From: Acetatifactor sp.
GTDB taxonomy: Bacteria; Bacillota; Clostridia; Lachnospirales; Lachnospiraceae
Assembly (NCBI GenBank): GCA_024699575.1
Contig: JAILPF010000225.1
Location: forward strand, 1 to 6,231
Length of the DNA stretch: 6,231 bases
Direction of reading: 5' to 3'
In this document: piece by piece, positions 1 through 6,231 of the stretch
Layout: every line of letters starts with the position of its first letter
How positions within the stretch are numbered: the first letter of the stretch is position 1
The notes under the pieces: generated by a model
Told to the model about the DNA's origin: nothing
Database searches by the model: none
The model's input: the letters and a program-made list of their open reading frames with translations, nothing else
Translations under genes and position numbers: made by a program

Positions 1-1266
1 CCCAATTATAATGCGATTCCGGAAGCGGATAAAGAGATTATGGAAACAGCACAGACCATGGCAGATGGAAATGTGTATAGTCTTTCTTCCTTTCAGCCTG
101 AAGCGTGGAACTTCACCCCTAATCGTACCTTTATCAATAAGGCGTGGTTAGACAAATTGGGACTTGCAGTGCCCACGACGACTGAGGAATTGAAAGATGT
201 ATTGATTGCCTTCCGTGATAATGACCCGAATGGAAACGGCAAAATGGATGAAATTGGCGTATATGGTTATCAGGGAGGCTGGTACGGTGAGAATGTATTG
301 GCTACGCTAATGAACTCTTTTGTATTCTGGAACAGGGGCGGACAAAATGGAGGTTTATCATTGGCAGAAGATGGAAGCACAGTGATTGCACCGTTTGCCA
401 CAGAGGGTTGGAAAAAAGGTTTGCAGTATATGAATGACTTATACAATGAAGGCCTTTTGGCACCCGGTATCTTTATTGATGATGGATCTCAGTTTAAAGC
501 GACCTTAAATGAAGAGGACAATGTTGTGGGCTTTGTTTCCATGGGATCTGTTAGCAATTATCCGGATGCAGCAACAAATGCAAATTTTTTGGAGATGGAA
601 ATGATTCAGCCTTTGACCGGACCGGATGGTATTTGTTATGTTCCTTATACCCAGTATTCACCCGATCAGAACTTATTTATCTTCAGTGCAACCAAGAATG
701 CTGAACTTGCAGTTCGTTTTGCAGATGAGTTTTATGATTCGGATACCTCTATTATTGTCCGCTATGGAGAAGAAGGGGTGGATTGGACCAGAGATCCTGA
801 AGTTTTATCCGGCGTAACCAATGCGTTTGTGGAAGAAGGTCTGTATGATAAAGTTTCTTTGGCTTCTATTTCCAATATGTGGTCAGAGAACAGCACACAG
901 ACATGGCATAACTGCAACCCCAGATATACAAGTGCAGAAGTATGCAATACAGTTGCAAACGGCATGGTGGAATACAATGCGGATGATCCTACACAGCTTC
1001 ATGGCAAGAATTATGCTTATTATGCGGACAAGCATCCGGATAAAGTATTGCCTTTGTTGCATTATACAGAAGAAGATAGCGTATTGATCCAGGATGCGCT
1101 TGCAAATATTCCGGAATATGTAAACAAGGCTATGGCTGAGTTCATTACCGGTGCAAGAGATATTGAAAGCGGCTGGGATGCTTACCTGGATGAAATGAAC
1201 AGTCTTGGACTGGAGCAATGGTTGACAATTGCTCAGAAAACCTATGACGAGAGTCTGGAGAATTAG
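1..1266 (+). CDS. LplA-type sugar ABC transporter solute-binding lipoprotein, 5'-truncated
   Basis: This is the C-terminal 421 codons of an extracellular binding protein that captures oligosaccharides outside the membrane and delivers them to the two permeases encoded next. The frame is open from base 1, so the Met codon at 40 is internal and not the start. Family members are usually about 500-560 residues, so roughly 100-140 residues, including the signal peptide and lipobox cysteine, should lie upstream (inference). A DPNGNGKMDE segment at 223-252 resembles the EF-hand-like calcium loop of AlgQ-type alginate-oligosaccharide binding proteins. The block YGEEGVDW at 763-786 is typical of the LplA/YtcQ group. 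Many aromatic residues (WNRGG, GGWYGEN, TQTWHN) would suit a sugar-binding cleft. The gene ends with TAG and is followed by a strong hairpin. The family is clear; the ligand cannot be read from sequence, though neighbours suggest a uronic-acid-containing oligosaccharide. Confidence 0.9.
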   Translation, partial: PNYNAIPEADKEIMETAQTMADGNVYSLSSFQPEAWNFTPNRTFINKAWLDKLGLAVPTTTEELKDVLIAFRDNDPNGNGKMDEIGVYGYQGGWYGENVLATLMNSFVFWNRGGQNGGLSLAEDGSTVIAPFATEGWKKGLQYMNDLYNEGLLAPGIFIDDGSQFKATLNEEDNVVGFVSMGSVSNYPDAATNANFLEMEMIQPLTGPDGICYVPYTQYSPDQNLFIFSATKNAELAVRFADEFYDSDTSIIVRYGEEGVDWTRDPEVLSGVTNAFVEEGLYDKVSLASISNMWSENSTQTWHNCNPRYTSAEVCNTVANGMVEYNADDPTQLHGKNYAYYADKHPDKVLPLLHYTEEDSVLIQDALANIPEYVNKAMAEFITGARDIESGWDAYLDEMNSLGLEQWLTIAQKTYDESLEN

Positions 1267-1291
1267 AGAGTAAAGAGATAAAGAGAATGGA

Positions 1292-1320
1292 CAATGCCCT
1301 CGCCTACGGGCGGGGCATTG
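1292..1320 (+). promoter_or_regulatory. Intercistronic RNA hairpin with UACG tetraloop
   Basis: An 8-bp stem (CAATGCCC at 1292-1299 with GGGCATTG at 1313-1320), one bulged T at 1300, and a 4-bp stem (CGCC 1301-1304 with GGCG 1309-1312) are capped by TACG. The closing pair is C-G, so the tip is a cUNCGg tetraloop, an exceptionally stable class. No T-run follows (next bases CTATGTCTGT), so a classical intrinsic terminator is unlikely. It sits 25 nt after the binding-protein stop and 24 nt before the permease start. The likely role (inference) is to protect the 3' end of the binding-protein message, or to reduce read-through, so that more binding protein than permease is made, as is known for malE-malF type operons. 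Confidence 0.8.
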
Positions 1321-1344
1321 CTATGTCTGTAAAAGGTAGGTTGA

Positions 1345-2292
1345 ATGATGGCTAAGAACAATAAGAAGTATGATTCTTCTAAAAAATTAAAGAAAGCAAT
1401 CGTTGCCCGTTGGCAACTATATTTACTTTTGGTATTACCTCTTTTGTACATTTTGATTTTTGCCTATATTCCAATGGGCGGTTTAGTTATTGCGTTTAAA
1501 AGATACAATGTAGGGTTGGGCATTTTCGGAAGTCCCTGGGTAGGATTGGAAAACTTTAAAAAATTTTTCACATCCTTTAAATTCCCTGTTCTTATGAAGA
1601 ATACATTGACACTTTCCCTATACAGTCTGATAGCTTCTTTCCCGATTCCCATTATTTTTGCACTGCTTCTTAATGCTATGACAGGAAAGCACTATAAGAA
1701 AGTAATTCAGACAGTTACCTACATCCCCTATTTTATTTCTACGGTTGTTATGGTTGGATTGATCTTCCAGCTGTTAAATGACAGGAGCGGTTTGTATGGC
1801 GCGTTATATACGTTTTTTACGAATAAAACAGCACCCAGTCTTCTTGCAAAAGGAGAATTGTTCAAACATATTTATGTGTGGTCAGGAATCTGGCAGAGCA
1901 CAGGTTATAGTGCAATTATTTATATAGCAGCCTTGGCGGGAGTGGATCAATCTCTGCATGAAGCTGCGGAAATAGATGGTGCGAGCAGATTCCAGCGGAT
2001 TCTCTATGTGGATATACCTGAGATTCTTCCGACGGCAAGCATTATGCTGATTCTTGCGGTTGGAAATATTATGAACGTTGGATTTGAAAAGGTTCTGCTT
2101 ATGCAGAATACGTTAAACTTGAATTATAGTGAAATTATTTCAACTTATGTGTATAAAGTTGGTTTGGCCAGCGGAATTACTGATTTTTCGCTATCCACAG
2201 CTATTGGAATGTTTAACTCTGTCACAAATTTCACTTTGTTGATCATTGCCAACTGGGGTAGCAAAAAAATGAGTAATAGCGGAATATTTTAA
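1345..2292 (+). CDS. LplB-type sugar ABC transporter permease
   Basis: This 315-residue inner-membrane protein is one half of the transmembrane channel of a CUT1-class sugar importer. About six hydrophobic segments are visible, near residues 27-50, 90-113, 125-145, 180-195, 225-245 and 283-302. The N-terminus is short, cytoplasmic and very lysine-rich. The EAA loop that contacts the ATPase begins HEAAEIDGAS, with its E at residue 206 and G at 212, followed by IPEILPT. The length matches LplB/YteP relatives. Two adjacent ATG codons (1345 and 1348) are possible starts; AAAAGG at 1331-1336 and TAGG at 1337-1340 give acceptable spacing to either, so the start is uncertain by one codon. The next gene begins 10 nt downstream and its ribosome site overlaps this stop, suggesting coupled translation of the permease pair. 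Confidence 0.95.
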   Translation: MMAKNNKKYDSSKKLKKAIVARWQLYLLLVLPLLYILIFAYIPMGGLVIAFKRYNVGLGIFGSPWVGLENFKKFFTSFKFPVLMKNTLTLSLYSLIASFPIPIIFALLLNAMTGKHYKKVIQTVTYIPYFISTVVMVGLIFQLLNDRSGLYGALYTFFTNKTAPSLLAKGELFKHIYVWSGIWQSTGYSAIIYIAALAGVDQSLHEAAEIDGASRFQRILYVDIPEILPTASIMLILAVGNIMNVGFEKVLLMQNTLNLNYSEIISTYVYKVGLASGITDFSLSTAIGMFNSVTNFTLLIIANWGSKKMSNSGIF

Positions 2293-2297
2293 GGAGG
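2291..2297 (+). promoter_or_regulatory. Ribosome binding site overlapping upstream stop codon
   Basis: AAGGAGG is a near-perfect Shine-Dalgarno sequence located 5 nt before the ATG at 2303. Its first two bases are the last two of the TAA stop of the upstream permease, so ribosomes finishing that gene are positioned to reinitiate. This fixes the start of the second permease. Confidence 0.9.
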
Positions 2298-2302
2298 CTG
2301 TC

Positions 2303-3196
2303 ATGCGGAGATTCAAAAATTATAGCATGAATGATAAATTGTTTTACATCATAATCACACTGATACTGACCATATTTTTTCTGGCGGTATTGTATCCGTG
2401 CATTTTTGTGCTCAGTGCATCATTTTCTTCCGGGAGCGCAGTGCAGAGTGGAAAAGTGGTGCTTTTTCCCGTGGATTTTAGCATTGAGGGATATAAGATT
2501 GTATTTAATACGAACAAAGTCTGGATAGGTTTTCGCAATTCTTTATTCTATACTTTTGTGGGAACCACCATCAATGTTGTGATGACAATGTCAGCAGCAT
2601 ACTGTTTGTCAAGGCGTGATATGCCGGGACGTAATGGCATTATGTTACTGTTTACTTTCACCATGTTCTTTAGTGGCGGAATGATTCCGGCGTACATGCT
2701 GGTGCAAAAACTAGGGTTTTTAAATACGCCGTGGGCTGTGCTGATCCCGGGAGCAATCGGTGTTTATAATCTGATTATAGCCAGAACCTTCATTATGAAT
2801 TCCATTCCGGAGGAGCTTTTGGAGGCATCCAGAATGGATGGATGTTCGGATATAAAATATTTTATCAGCATTGTGCTTCCGTTATCGAAAGCGATTATAG
2901 CGGTGTTAGTGCTTTATTATGGGGTTGGACACTGGAATTCCTATTTCCAGCCAATGCTGTATTTAAATAAACCGGCATTGTATCCTTTGACCCTGTTTTT
3001 GAGAGAAATTTTAATGGCCGATCAAATTGATCCGTCTACAATTTCAGATCCGGAATTACAAGCCCAGTTAGCACAGACAGCAGGTGTAATTAAATATGCA
3101 CTTATCGTAGTGAGTATGGTACCGGTGATGATGATATATCCTCTGATTCAAAAATATTTTGTAAAAGGGGTTATGATAGGATCTGTTAAGGGGTGA
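2303..3196 (+). CDS. YtcP/LplC-type sugar ABC transporter permease
   Basis: This 297-residue membrane protein is the second channel subunit and should pair with the preceding permease. Hydrophobic segments lie near residues 12-36, 76-96, 110-132, 140-160, 195-215 and 255-282. The EAA loop reads EASRMDGCS (E174, G180), followed by ISIVLPLSK, which is the family's ATPase-contact pattern. The ending KYFVKGVMIGSVKG is characteristic of the YtcP/LplC family. The short cytoplasmic start (MRRFKNYSMNDK) and the length agree with relatives, and a strong ribosome site fixes the start. No ATPase gene occurs in this window, as is usual for this group, which in Bacillus draws on a shared MsmX-type ATPase. 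The GH88 gene starts 4 nt after the stop. Confidence 0.95.
   Translation: MRRFKNYSMNDKLFYIIITLILTIFFLAVLYPCIFVLSASFSSGSAVQSGKVVLFPVDFSIEGYKIVFNTNKVWIGFRNSLFYTFVGTTINVVMTMSAAYCLSRRDMPGRNGIMLLFTFTMFFSGGMIPAYMLVQKLGFLNTPWAVLIPGAIGVYNLIIARTFIMNSIPEELLEASRMDGCSDIKYFISIVLPLSKAIIAVLVLYYGVGHWNSYFQPMLYLNKPALYPLTLFLREILMADQIDPSTISDPELQAQLAQTAGVIKYALIVVSMVPVMMIYPLIQKYFVKGVMIGSVKG
3188..3196 (+). promoter_or_regulatory. Ribosome binding site of the GH88 gene, overlapping upstream stop
   Basis: AAGGGGTGA resembles the AAGGAGGTGA consensus and lies 4 nt before the ATG at 3201. It contains the TGA stop of the preceding permease, so translation of the hydrolase is probably coupled to that of the transporter. 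Confidence 0.8.
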
Positions 3197-3200
3197 GAAG

Positions 3201-4334
3201 ATGATTCATGTAAAAGAACAACAATGGATATGGGAAACATTAGAAAAACTGACCGGAAAAATGGAGCAGGTCGCTCAACGTTCAGCCCATAAAATTCCAT
3301 ACACAACGGTGCAGGGAGTGCATGATGACAGAACCGGGATGATTTCGTGGTGGACCAATGGATTTTGGGGCGGTATGATGTGGCAATTATATCAGCTGAC
3401 GGGAAAAGAATTTTATCGTTCGATTGCAGAAGAGGTAGAAGAGAAACTTGATAAAAATCTGTTAGATTACCTGGGGTTAGATCATGACAATGGTTTTAAG
3501 TGGTTGCCGACAGCTGTGGCTGATTATCGGTTTACGCAAAATCCTGCTTCAAAAAACAGGGGCTTGCTGGCGGCCGGCAACCTTGCAGGACGTTACAATG
3601 CCAAAGGCAGGTTTATCCGCGCTTGGAATGATTGGCCGCATGAGGTAGAGAATAAGAGTGGTTGGGCAATCATAGATTGTATGATGAATCTTCCGTTATT
3701 GTATTGGGCGAGTGAAGAAATTAAGGATCCACGCTTCGCCCAAATTGCAAGTGCCCATGCTGAAACAGTAGCAAAGAATTTTGTAAGAGAGGATGGCTCA
3801 GTTGCCCACATTGTAGAATTTGATCCCGAGAATGGCGGTAAAGTACGTAGTCATGGCGGACAGGGCTACGCGGATGGTTCGTCATGGACGCGAGGACAAG
3901 GTTGGGGAATATATGGTTTTGTTTTAAGCTATTTACACACAAAAAACGAATTGTTTTTGCAAACAGCGAAAAAAATTGCTGATTATTTTATTTCCAATAT
4001 TCCGGACAACGGTCTGATCCCTGTTGACTTTCACCAACCGGGTGATGTGAAGTGGGAAGATTCTTCCGCAGCTGCAATTGCGTCCTGCGGTTTGATCGAA
4101 CTGGCAAAATTATTGGATGAACCCTTACAGAAAAAATATCTGGACGCCGGGTTGAAATTATTGAAAACTCTGTCCGATCACAGATGTAACTGGAATGCAG
4201 ATGAAGATGACATCTTGCTGAAATGTACCGCGGCTTATCATGATGAAGAACACGAATTTTCCATGATCTATGGAGACTACTTTTTCCTGGAGGCACTTTT
4301 GAAACTGACAGAAAAGGAACGGTTTCTATGGTGA
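3201..4334 (+). CDS. ugl: GH88 unsaturated glucuronyl hydrolase
   Basis: The enzyme removes a 4,5-unsaturated uronic acid from the non-reducing end of oligosaccharides made by polysaccharide lyases, by hydrating the double bond. The released sugar rearranges to a keto-uronate that normally feeds the Kdu pathway. The protein is 377 residues, the family's usual length, and should fold as an (alpha/alpha)6 barrel. Asp96 in DHDNGF and Asp159 in WAIIDCMMN correspond to the two catalytic aspartates of Bacillus sp. GL1 UGL (Asp88, Asp149). His203 in VAHIVEF and Arg231 in SSWTRGQGWGIYGF fit conserved substrate-binding positions. The SSWTRGQ block favours GH88 over the related GH105 (YteR) family. There is no signal peptide, so it acts in the cytoplasm on imported material. 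The start is set by AAGGGGTGA. Which uronate oligosaccharide it prefers cannot be read here. The gene overlaps the next by 7 nt. Confidence 0.92.
   Translation: MIHVKEQQWIWETLEKLTGKMEQVAQRSAHKIPYTTVQGVHDDRTGMISWWTNGFWGGMMWQLYQLTGKEFYRSIAEEVEEKLDKNLLDYLGLDHDNGFKWLPTAVADYRFTQNPASKNRGLLAAGNLAGRYNAKGRFIRAWNDWPHEVENKSGWAIIDCMMNLPLLYWASEEIKDPRFAQIASAHAETVAKNFVREDGSVAHIVEFDPENGGKVRSHGGQGYADGSSWTRGQGWGIYGFVLSYLHTKNELFLQTAKKIADYFISNIPDNGLIPVDFHQPGDVKWEDSSAAAIASCGLIELAKLLDEPLQKKYLDAGLKLLKTLSDHRCNWNADEDDILLKCTAAYHDEEHEFSMIYGDYFFLEALLKLTEKERFLW
4314..4319 (+). promoter_or_regulatory. Ribosome binding site inside the GH88 gene
   Basis: AAGGAA lies within the last codons of the GH88 gene, 8 nt before the ATG at 4328. 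That spacing favours 4328 over the in-frame ATG at 4337, which would be 17 nt away. It supports a genuine 7-nt gene overlap. Confidence 0.6.
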
Positions 4335-5704
4335 GTATGAACCAATTGCTGAGATATGATGTCGCTGTGATCGGAGGAGGCCCGGCGGGAACCGTAGCAG
4401 CGATTGCAGCAGCCCGCGAAGGAGCGTCTGTCTTGCTGGTCGAACAATTCGGCTATCTGGGAGGCATGCTGACGGTGGCAGGAACAGGACCTCTTATGAC
4501 ATTTCACGCCGGGGAGAAACAAGTGATTCGTGGGATTCCGGATGAGATCGTAAATCGGCTGACGGAGGCTGGATTTTCTCCCGGCCATATGAAAGATTTT
4601 GCGGGATACGCGAGTAGTGTGACACCCTTTGACGCTGAAGGGATGAAGTGCGTCTTAGAGCAGATGGCCAAGGAGGCCGGTGTTACATTGTTATATCACA
4701 CGGTATACACCGGCTGCGATATGGAAGCAGGACGCATTCGTCGAATTCACCTATACTCCAAAAACGGATTTTTCAGTGTGGAGGCAAAGGTTTATCTCGA
4801 CTGTAGTGCAGATGCGGATCTGGCAAATCATGCAGGCGTGCCCAGTGTATACGGACGAGAGAGCGATCACATAGCACAGCCTATGACGATGAACATAAAG
4901 TTAAGAGATGTGAATCGCGATGCTATGATTCAATATATTCAAAATAATCGGGATGATATGTTGCCTACGATTCCTTTTGATGAACTGTTAATGTTACCAA
5001 GAACCGGGATCCAAGGTGCTTACTCTCAAATTGAATTAGCCAAAAAGAGAGGAGATTTTCCGATTGAACGGGATACTGTATTGTGTTTTGAGACCAATAC
5101 TCCGGGTGAAATGATCGTGAATATGTCCAGGATTATGAAGCGTTGTGCCCTGGATCCGTTTGAACTTACCGAAGCGGAAATCGAGGGCCGCAAGCAGGCC
5201 TTACGGATCGTGTCGTTTTTGCAAAAATATATTCCCGGCTTTGAACATTGCAAAGTCGTGAATATCGGACCACATATCGGCGTCAGAGAAAGTAGAAAGA
5301 TAGACGGAAAATATAAATTGACGGCGGAAGACTTGCTGCAGAATAAAATGTTCCCGGACGCAATTGCAATGGGAGGATATCCGATCGATATTCATTCACC
5401 GGAGGGAAAGGCAACAAAAAGTAGATTTTTGGTTGAGGGAAGCTGGTATTCTATTCCGTATCGTTGCCTGGTATCGGAGGAGGTTCCCAATCTGATCGTT
5501 GCGGGACGTTGCATTAGTGCTACGCATGAAGCCATGGCTGCTGTCCGCGTGACGCCGATCGTGATGGCCATGGGTCAGGCGGCAGGAACGGCAGCGGCGA
5601 TCAGTATTGACTTAAATCAGGAGGCAAACAGCCTGCAGACAGAAACGCTGCGCAAAGTGCTGAAAAAAAGAGGGGTCTTTTTAGAGGAATACTATAATGT
5701 CTAA
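4328..5704 (+). CDS. FAD-dependent oxidoreductase (FAD_oxidored, PF12831-like)
   Basis: This 458-residue soluble flavoprotein has an unknown substrate. The N-terminus is a Rossmann FAD site: YDVAVIGGGPAG with glycines 16, 18 and 21, then Glu39 in LLVEQ at the end of the second strand, followed by the family motif YLGGMLT (43-49). A middle block DCSADAD (158-164) aligns with what is commonly DATGDGD in relatives, with both usual glycines replaced by alanine. The C-terminus carries the second FAD-contact region: IPYRCL (from about 376), VAGRCISATHEAMAAVRV (from 391) and MGQAAGTAAA (from 415). No signal peptide or membrane segment is visible, so it is cytoplasmic. Relatives often sit beside glycoside hydrolases and some are labelled 'xanthan lyase' without good reason. 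Sugar or glycoside oxidation is a plausible but unproven role. By eye it is richer in G+C than the permease genes. The 7-nt overlap with GH88 implies coordinated production. Confidence 0.85.
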   Translation: MVSMNQLLRYDVAVIGGGPAGTVAAIAAAREGASVLLVEQFGYLGGMLTVAGTGPLMTFHAGEKQVIRGIPDEIVNRLTEAGFSPGHMKDFAGYASSVTPFDAEGMKCVLEQMAKEAGVTLLYHTVYTGCDMEAGRIRRIHLYSKNGFFSVEAKVYLDCSADADLANHAGVPSVYGRESDHIAQPMTMNIKLRDVNRDAMIQYIQNNRDDMLPTIPFDELLMLPRTGIQGAYSQIELAKKRGDFPIERDTVLCFETNTPGEMIVNMSRIMKRCALDPFELTEAEIEGRKQALRIVSFLQKYIPGFEHCKVVNIGPHIGVRESRKIDGKYKLTAEDLLQNKMFPDAIAMGGYPIDIHSPEGKATKSRFLVEGSWYSIPYRCLVSEEVPNLIVAGRCISATHEAMAAVRVTPIVMAMGQAAGTAAAISIDLNQEANSLQTETLRKVLKKRGVFLEEYYNV

Positions 5705-5729
5705 AGTCCCGCGAAAGTAGAGGTTAGAG

Positions 5730-6231
5730 ATGAAAATTATGCATTCAGAATGGCAGGGAAGACTTGATCATTGGATCCGTACCCTGAAAGAGGATTTCTA
5801 TGAACCTTTAGGAGAGATTGCATGGGAGGCTTTTCGAACAATGGATCATCTGTCTCCGGAAACAGCTAAAGAGGAGGCGTATGTGCCGGTATCACAGGGA
5901 TTTACCTGGGGAAATGCATGGGAGTACTGTTGGTTCAAGGGAAGTGTTGCGATGCCAAAAAGTGCGGAGGGACAACGAATCGTCATGAATCTAAAACCGG
6001 GGGGAGAGTCTACGTTGTTTGTCAATGGACATGCCTTTGGTACCTATCGAGCTTCCTGGATCGATGAAGAACATCATTATGTGGAAGATAACACTTTGAC
6101 AGTGAGCGCCAAAGAAGGGGAACGATTTGATATCCTGATGGAAACCTATGCCGGGCATGATTTCCCGGAAGCTTCTTCCGGCTATTTGGCCACCGGACCG
6201 GTACTGCCGGGGGCATATCAGGATTCGGAGA
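5730..6231 (+). CDS. Probable GH38 alpha-mannosidase, N-terminal part, 3'-truncated
   Basis: The frame is open from ATG 5730 to the window end (167 codons plus one base). AGAGG at 5719-5723, 6 nt upstream, supports this start; an in-frame ATG at 5739 is less well placed. The translation shows an N-terminal beta-sandwich of the kind that precedes the catalytic domain in large bacterial GH38 enzymes: WGNAWEYCWFKGSV (60-73), GGESTLFVNG (91-100), EEHHYV (113-118), AKEGERFDILMETYAGHD (127-144) and TGPVLPG (155-161). Full-length relatives run to about 1,000 residues, so the zinc site and catalytic aspartate lie beyond the window and cannot be checked. No signal peptide is present, so cytoplasmic action is expected, probably on imported oligosaccharides. 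It follows the flavoprotein gene by 25 nt without a terminator. Another glycosidase family with a similar N-terminal sandwich cannot be fully excluded. Confidence 0.75.
   Translation, partial: MKIMHSEWQGRLDHWIRTLKEDFYEPLGEIAWEAFRTMDHLSPETAKEEAYVPVSQGFTWGNAWEYCWFKGSVAMPKSAEGQRIVMNLKPGGESTLFVNGHAFGTYRASWIDEEHHYVEDNTLTVSAKEGERFDILMETYAGHDFPEASSGYLATGPVLPGAYQDSE

Noticed and set aside
40..42. ATG at 40 as the start of the first gene.
   Set aside because: The same frame is open back to base 1, no good ribosome site precedes it, and the family needs a signal peptide that is absent after this Met.
883..1218. A 111-codon minus-strand open frame opposite the binding-protein gene.
   Set aside because: The Cys/Ile-rich translation has no domain and is fully antisense to a conserved coding region; no ribosome site or promoter supports it.
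1213..1248. Inverted repeat GAGCAAT/ATTGCTC (1213-1219, 1228-1234) with TTGACA (1222-1227) and TATGAC (1243-1248), resembling an internal promoter and operator.
   Set aside because: It lies fully inside the binding-protein coding end; the -35 to -10 spacing is only 15 nt and the -10 match is poor. Chance is likelier.
3988..4588. Two minus-strand open frames (3988-4296 and 4277-4588) of about 100 codons spanning the GH88/flavoprotein junction.
   Set aside because: They lie opposite two well-supported genes, show no recognisable family features and have low-complexity Arg/Ser/His-rich translations typical of antisense shadows.
5665..5682. AAAAAGA-GGGG-TCTTTTT possible hairpin near the end of the flavoprotein gene.
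   Set aside because: The stem is nearly all A-T, lies within coding sequence and is followed by an in-frame gene with its own ribosome site; a terminator there is not supported.
6022..6216. A 64-codon minus-strand open frame at the window end.
   Set aside because: It is the shadow of the plus-strand GH38-like gene, whose frame runs uninterrupted to the end of the window.

Overview
The window looks like part of a carbohydrate-uptake and degradation operon from a Gram-positive Firmicute, most likely a clostridium of the Lachnospiraceae or Oscillospiraceae/Ruminococcaceae type; Paenibacillus-like bacilli are less likely but possible. The reasons are strong AAGGAGG-type ribosome binding sites, moderate to low G+C by eye, an LplA/LplB/YtcP-type sugar ABC transporter with no ATPase gene beside it, and tightly packed genes all on the + strand. 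Taxonomy is inferred; there is no rRNA or other marker.

Layout: (1) 1-1266, the C-terminal part of an extracellular solute-binding protein whose start lies before the window. (2) A 78-nt gap holding a strong RNA hairpin with a UACG tetraloop and no T-run. (3) 1345-2292 and 2303-3196, the two membrane permeases of the importer. (4) 3201-4334, a GH88 unsaturated glucuronyl hydrolase. (5) 4328-5704, a flavin (FAD) oxidoreductase that overlaps the GH88 gene by 7 nt. (6) 5730 to the window end, the first 167 codons of a probable GH38 alpha-mannosidase. Gaps after the hairpin are 10, 4, -7 and 25 nt, so genes 2-6 probably share one transcript and are partly translationally coupled. No non-genic stretch exceeds 80 nt. 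I see no RNA genes, mobile elements, CRISPR arrays or long repeats.

How it may work: a secreted polysaccharide lyase, not in this window, would release oligosaccharides ending in a 4,5-unsaturated uronic acid. The lipoprotein and two permeases would import them, powered by a shared MsmX-like ATPase encoded elsewhere. The GH88 enzyme would remove the unsaturated uronate in the cytoplasm, and the alpha-mannosidase would remove an exposed alpha-mannose. That order, uronate then alpha-mannose, matches the known breakdown of xanthan side chains, so xanthan or another polymer containing glucuronyl-mannose is a good candidate substrate. The FAD oxidoreductase between the two hydrolases has no obvious place in this scheme and is the most interesting open question here.
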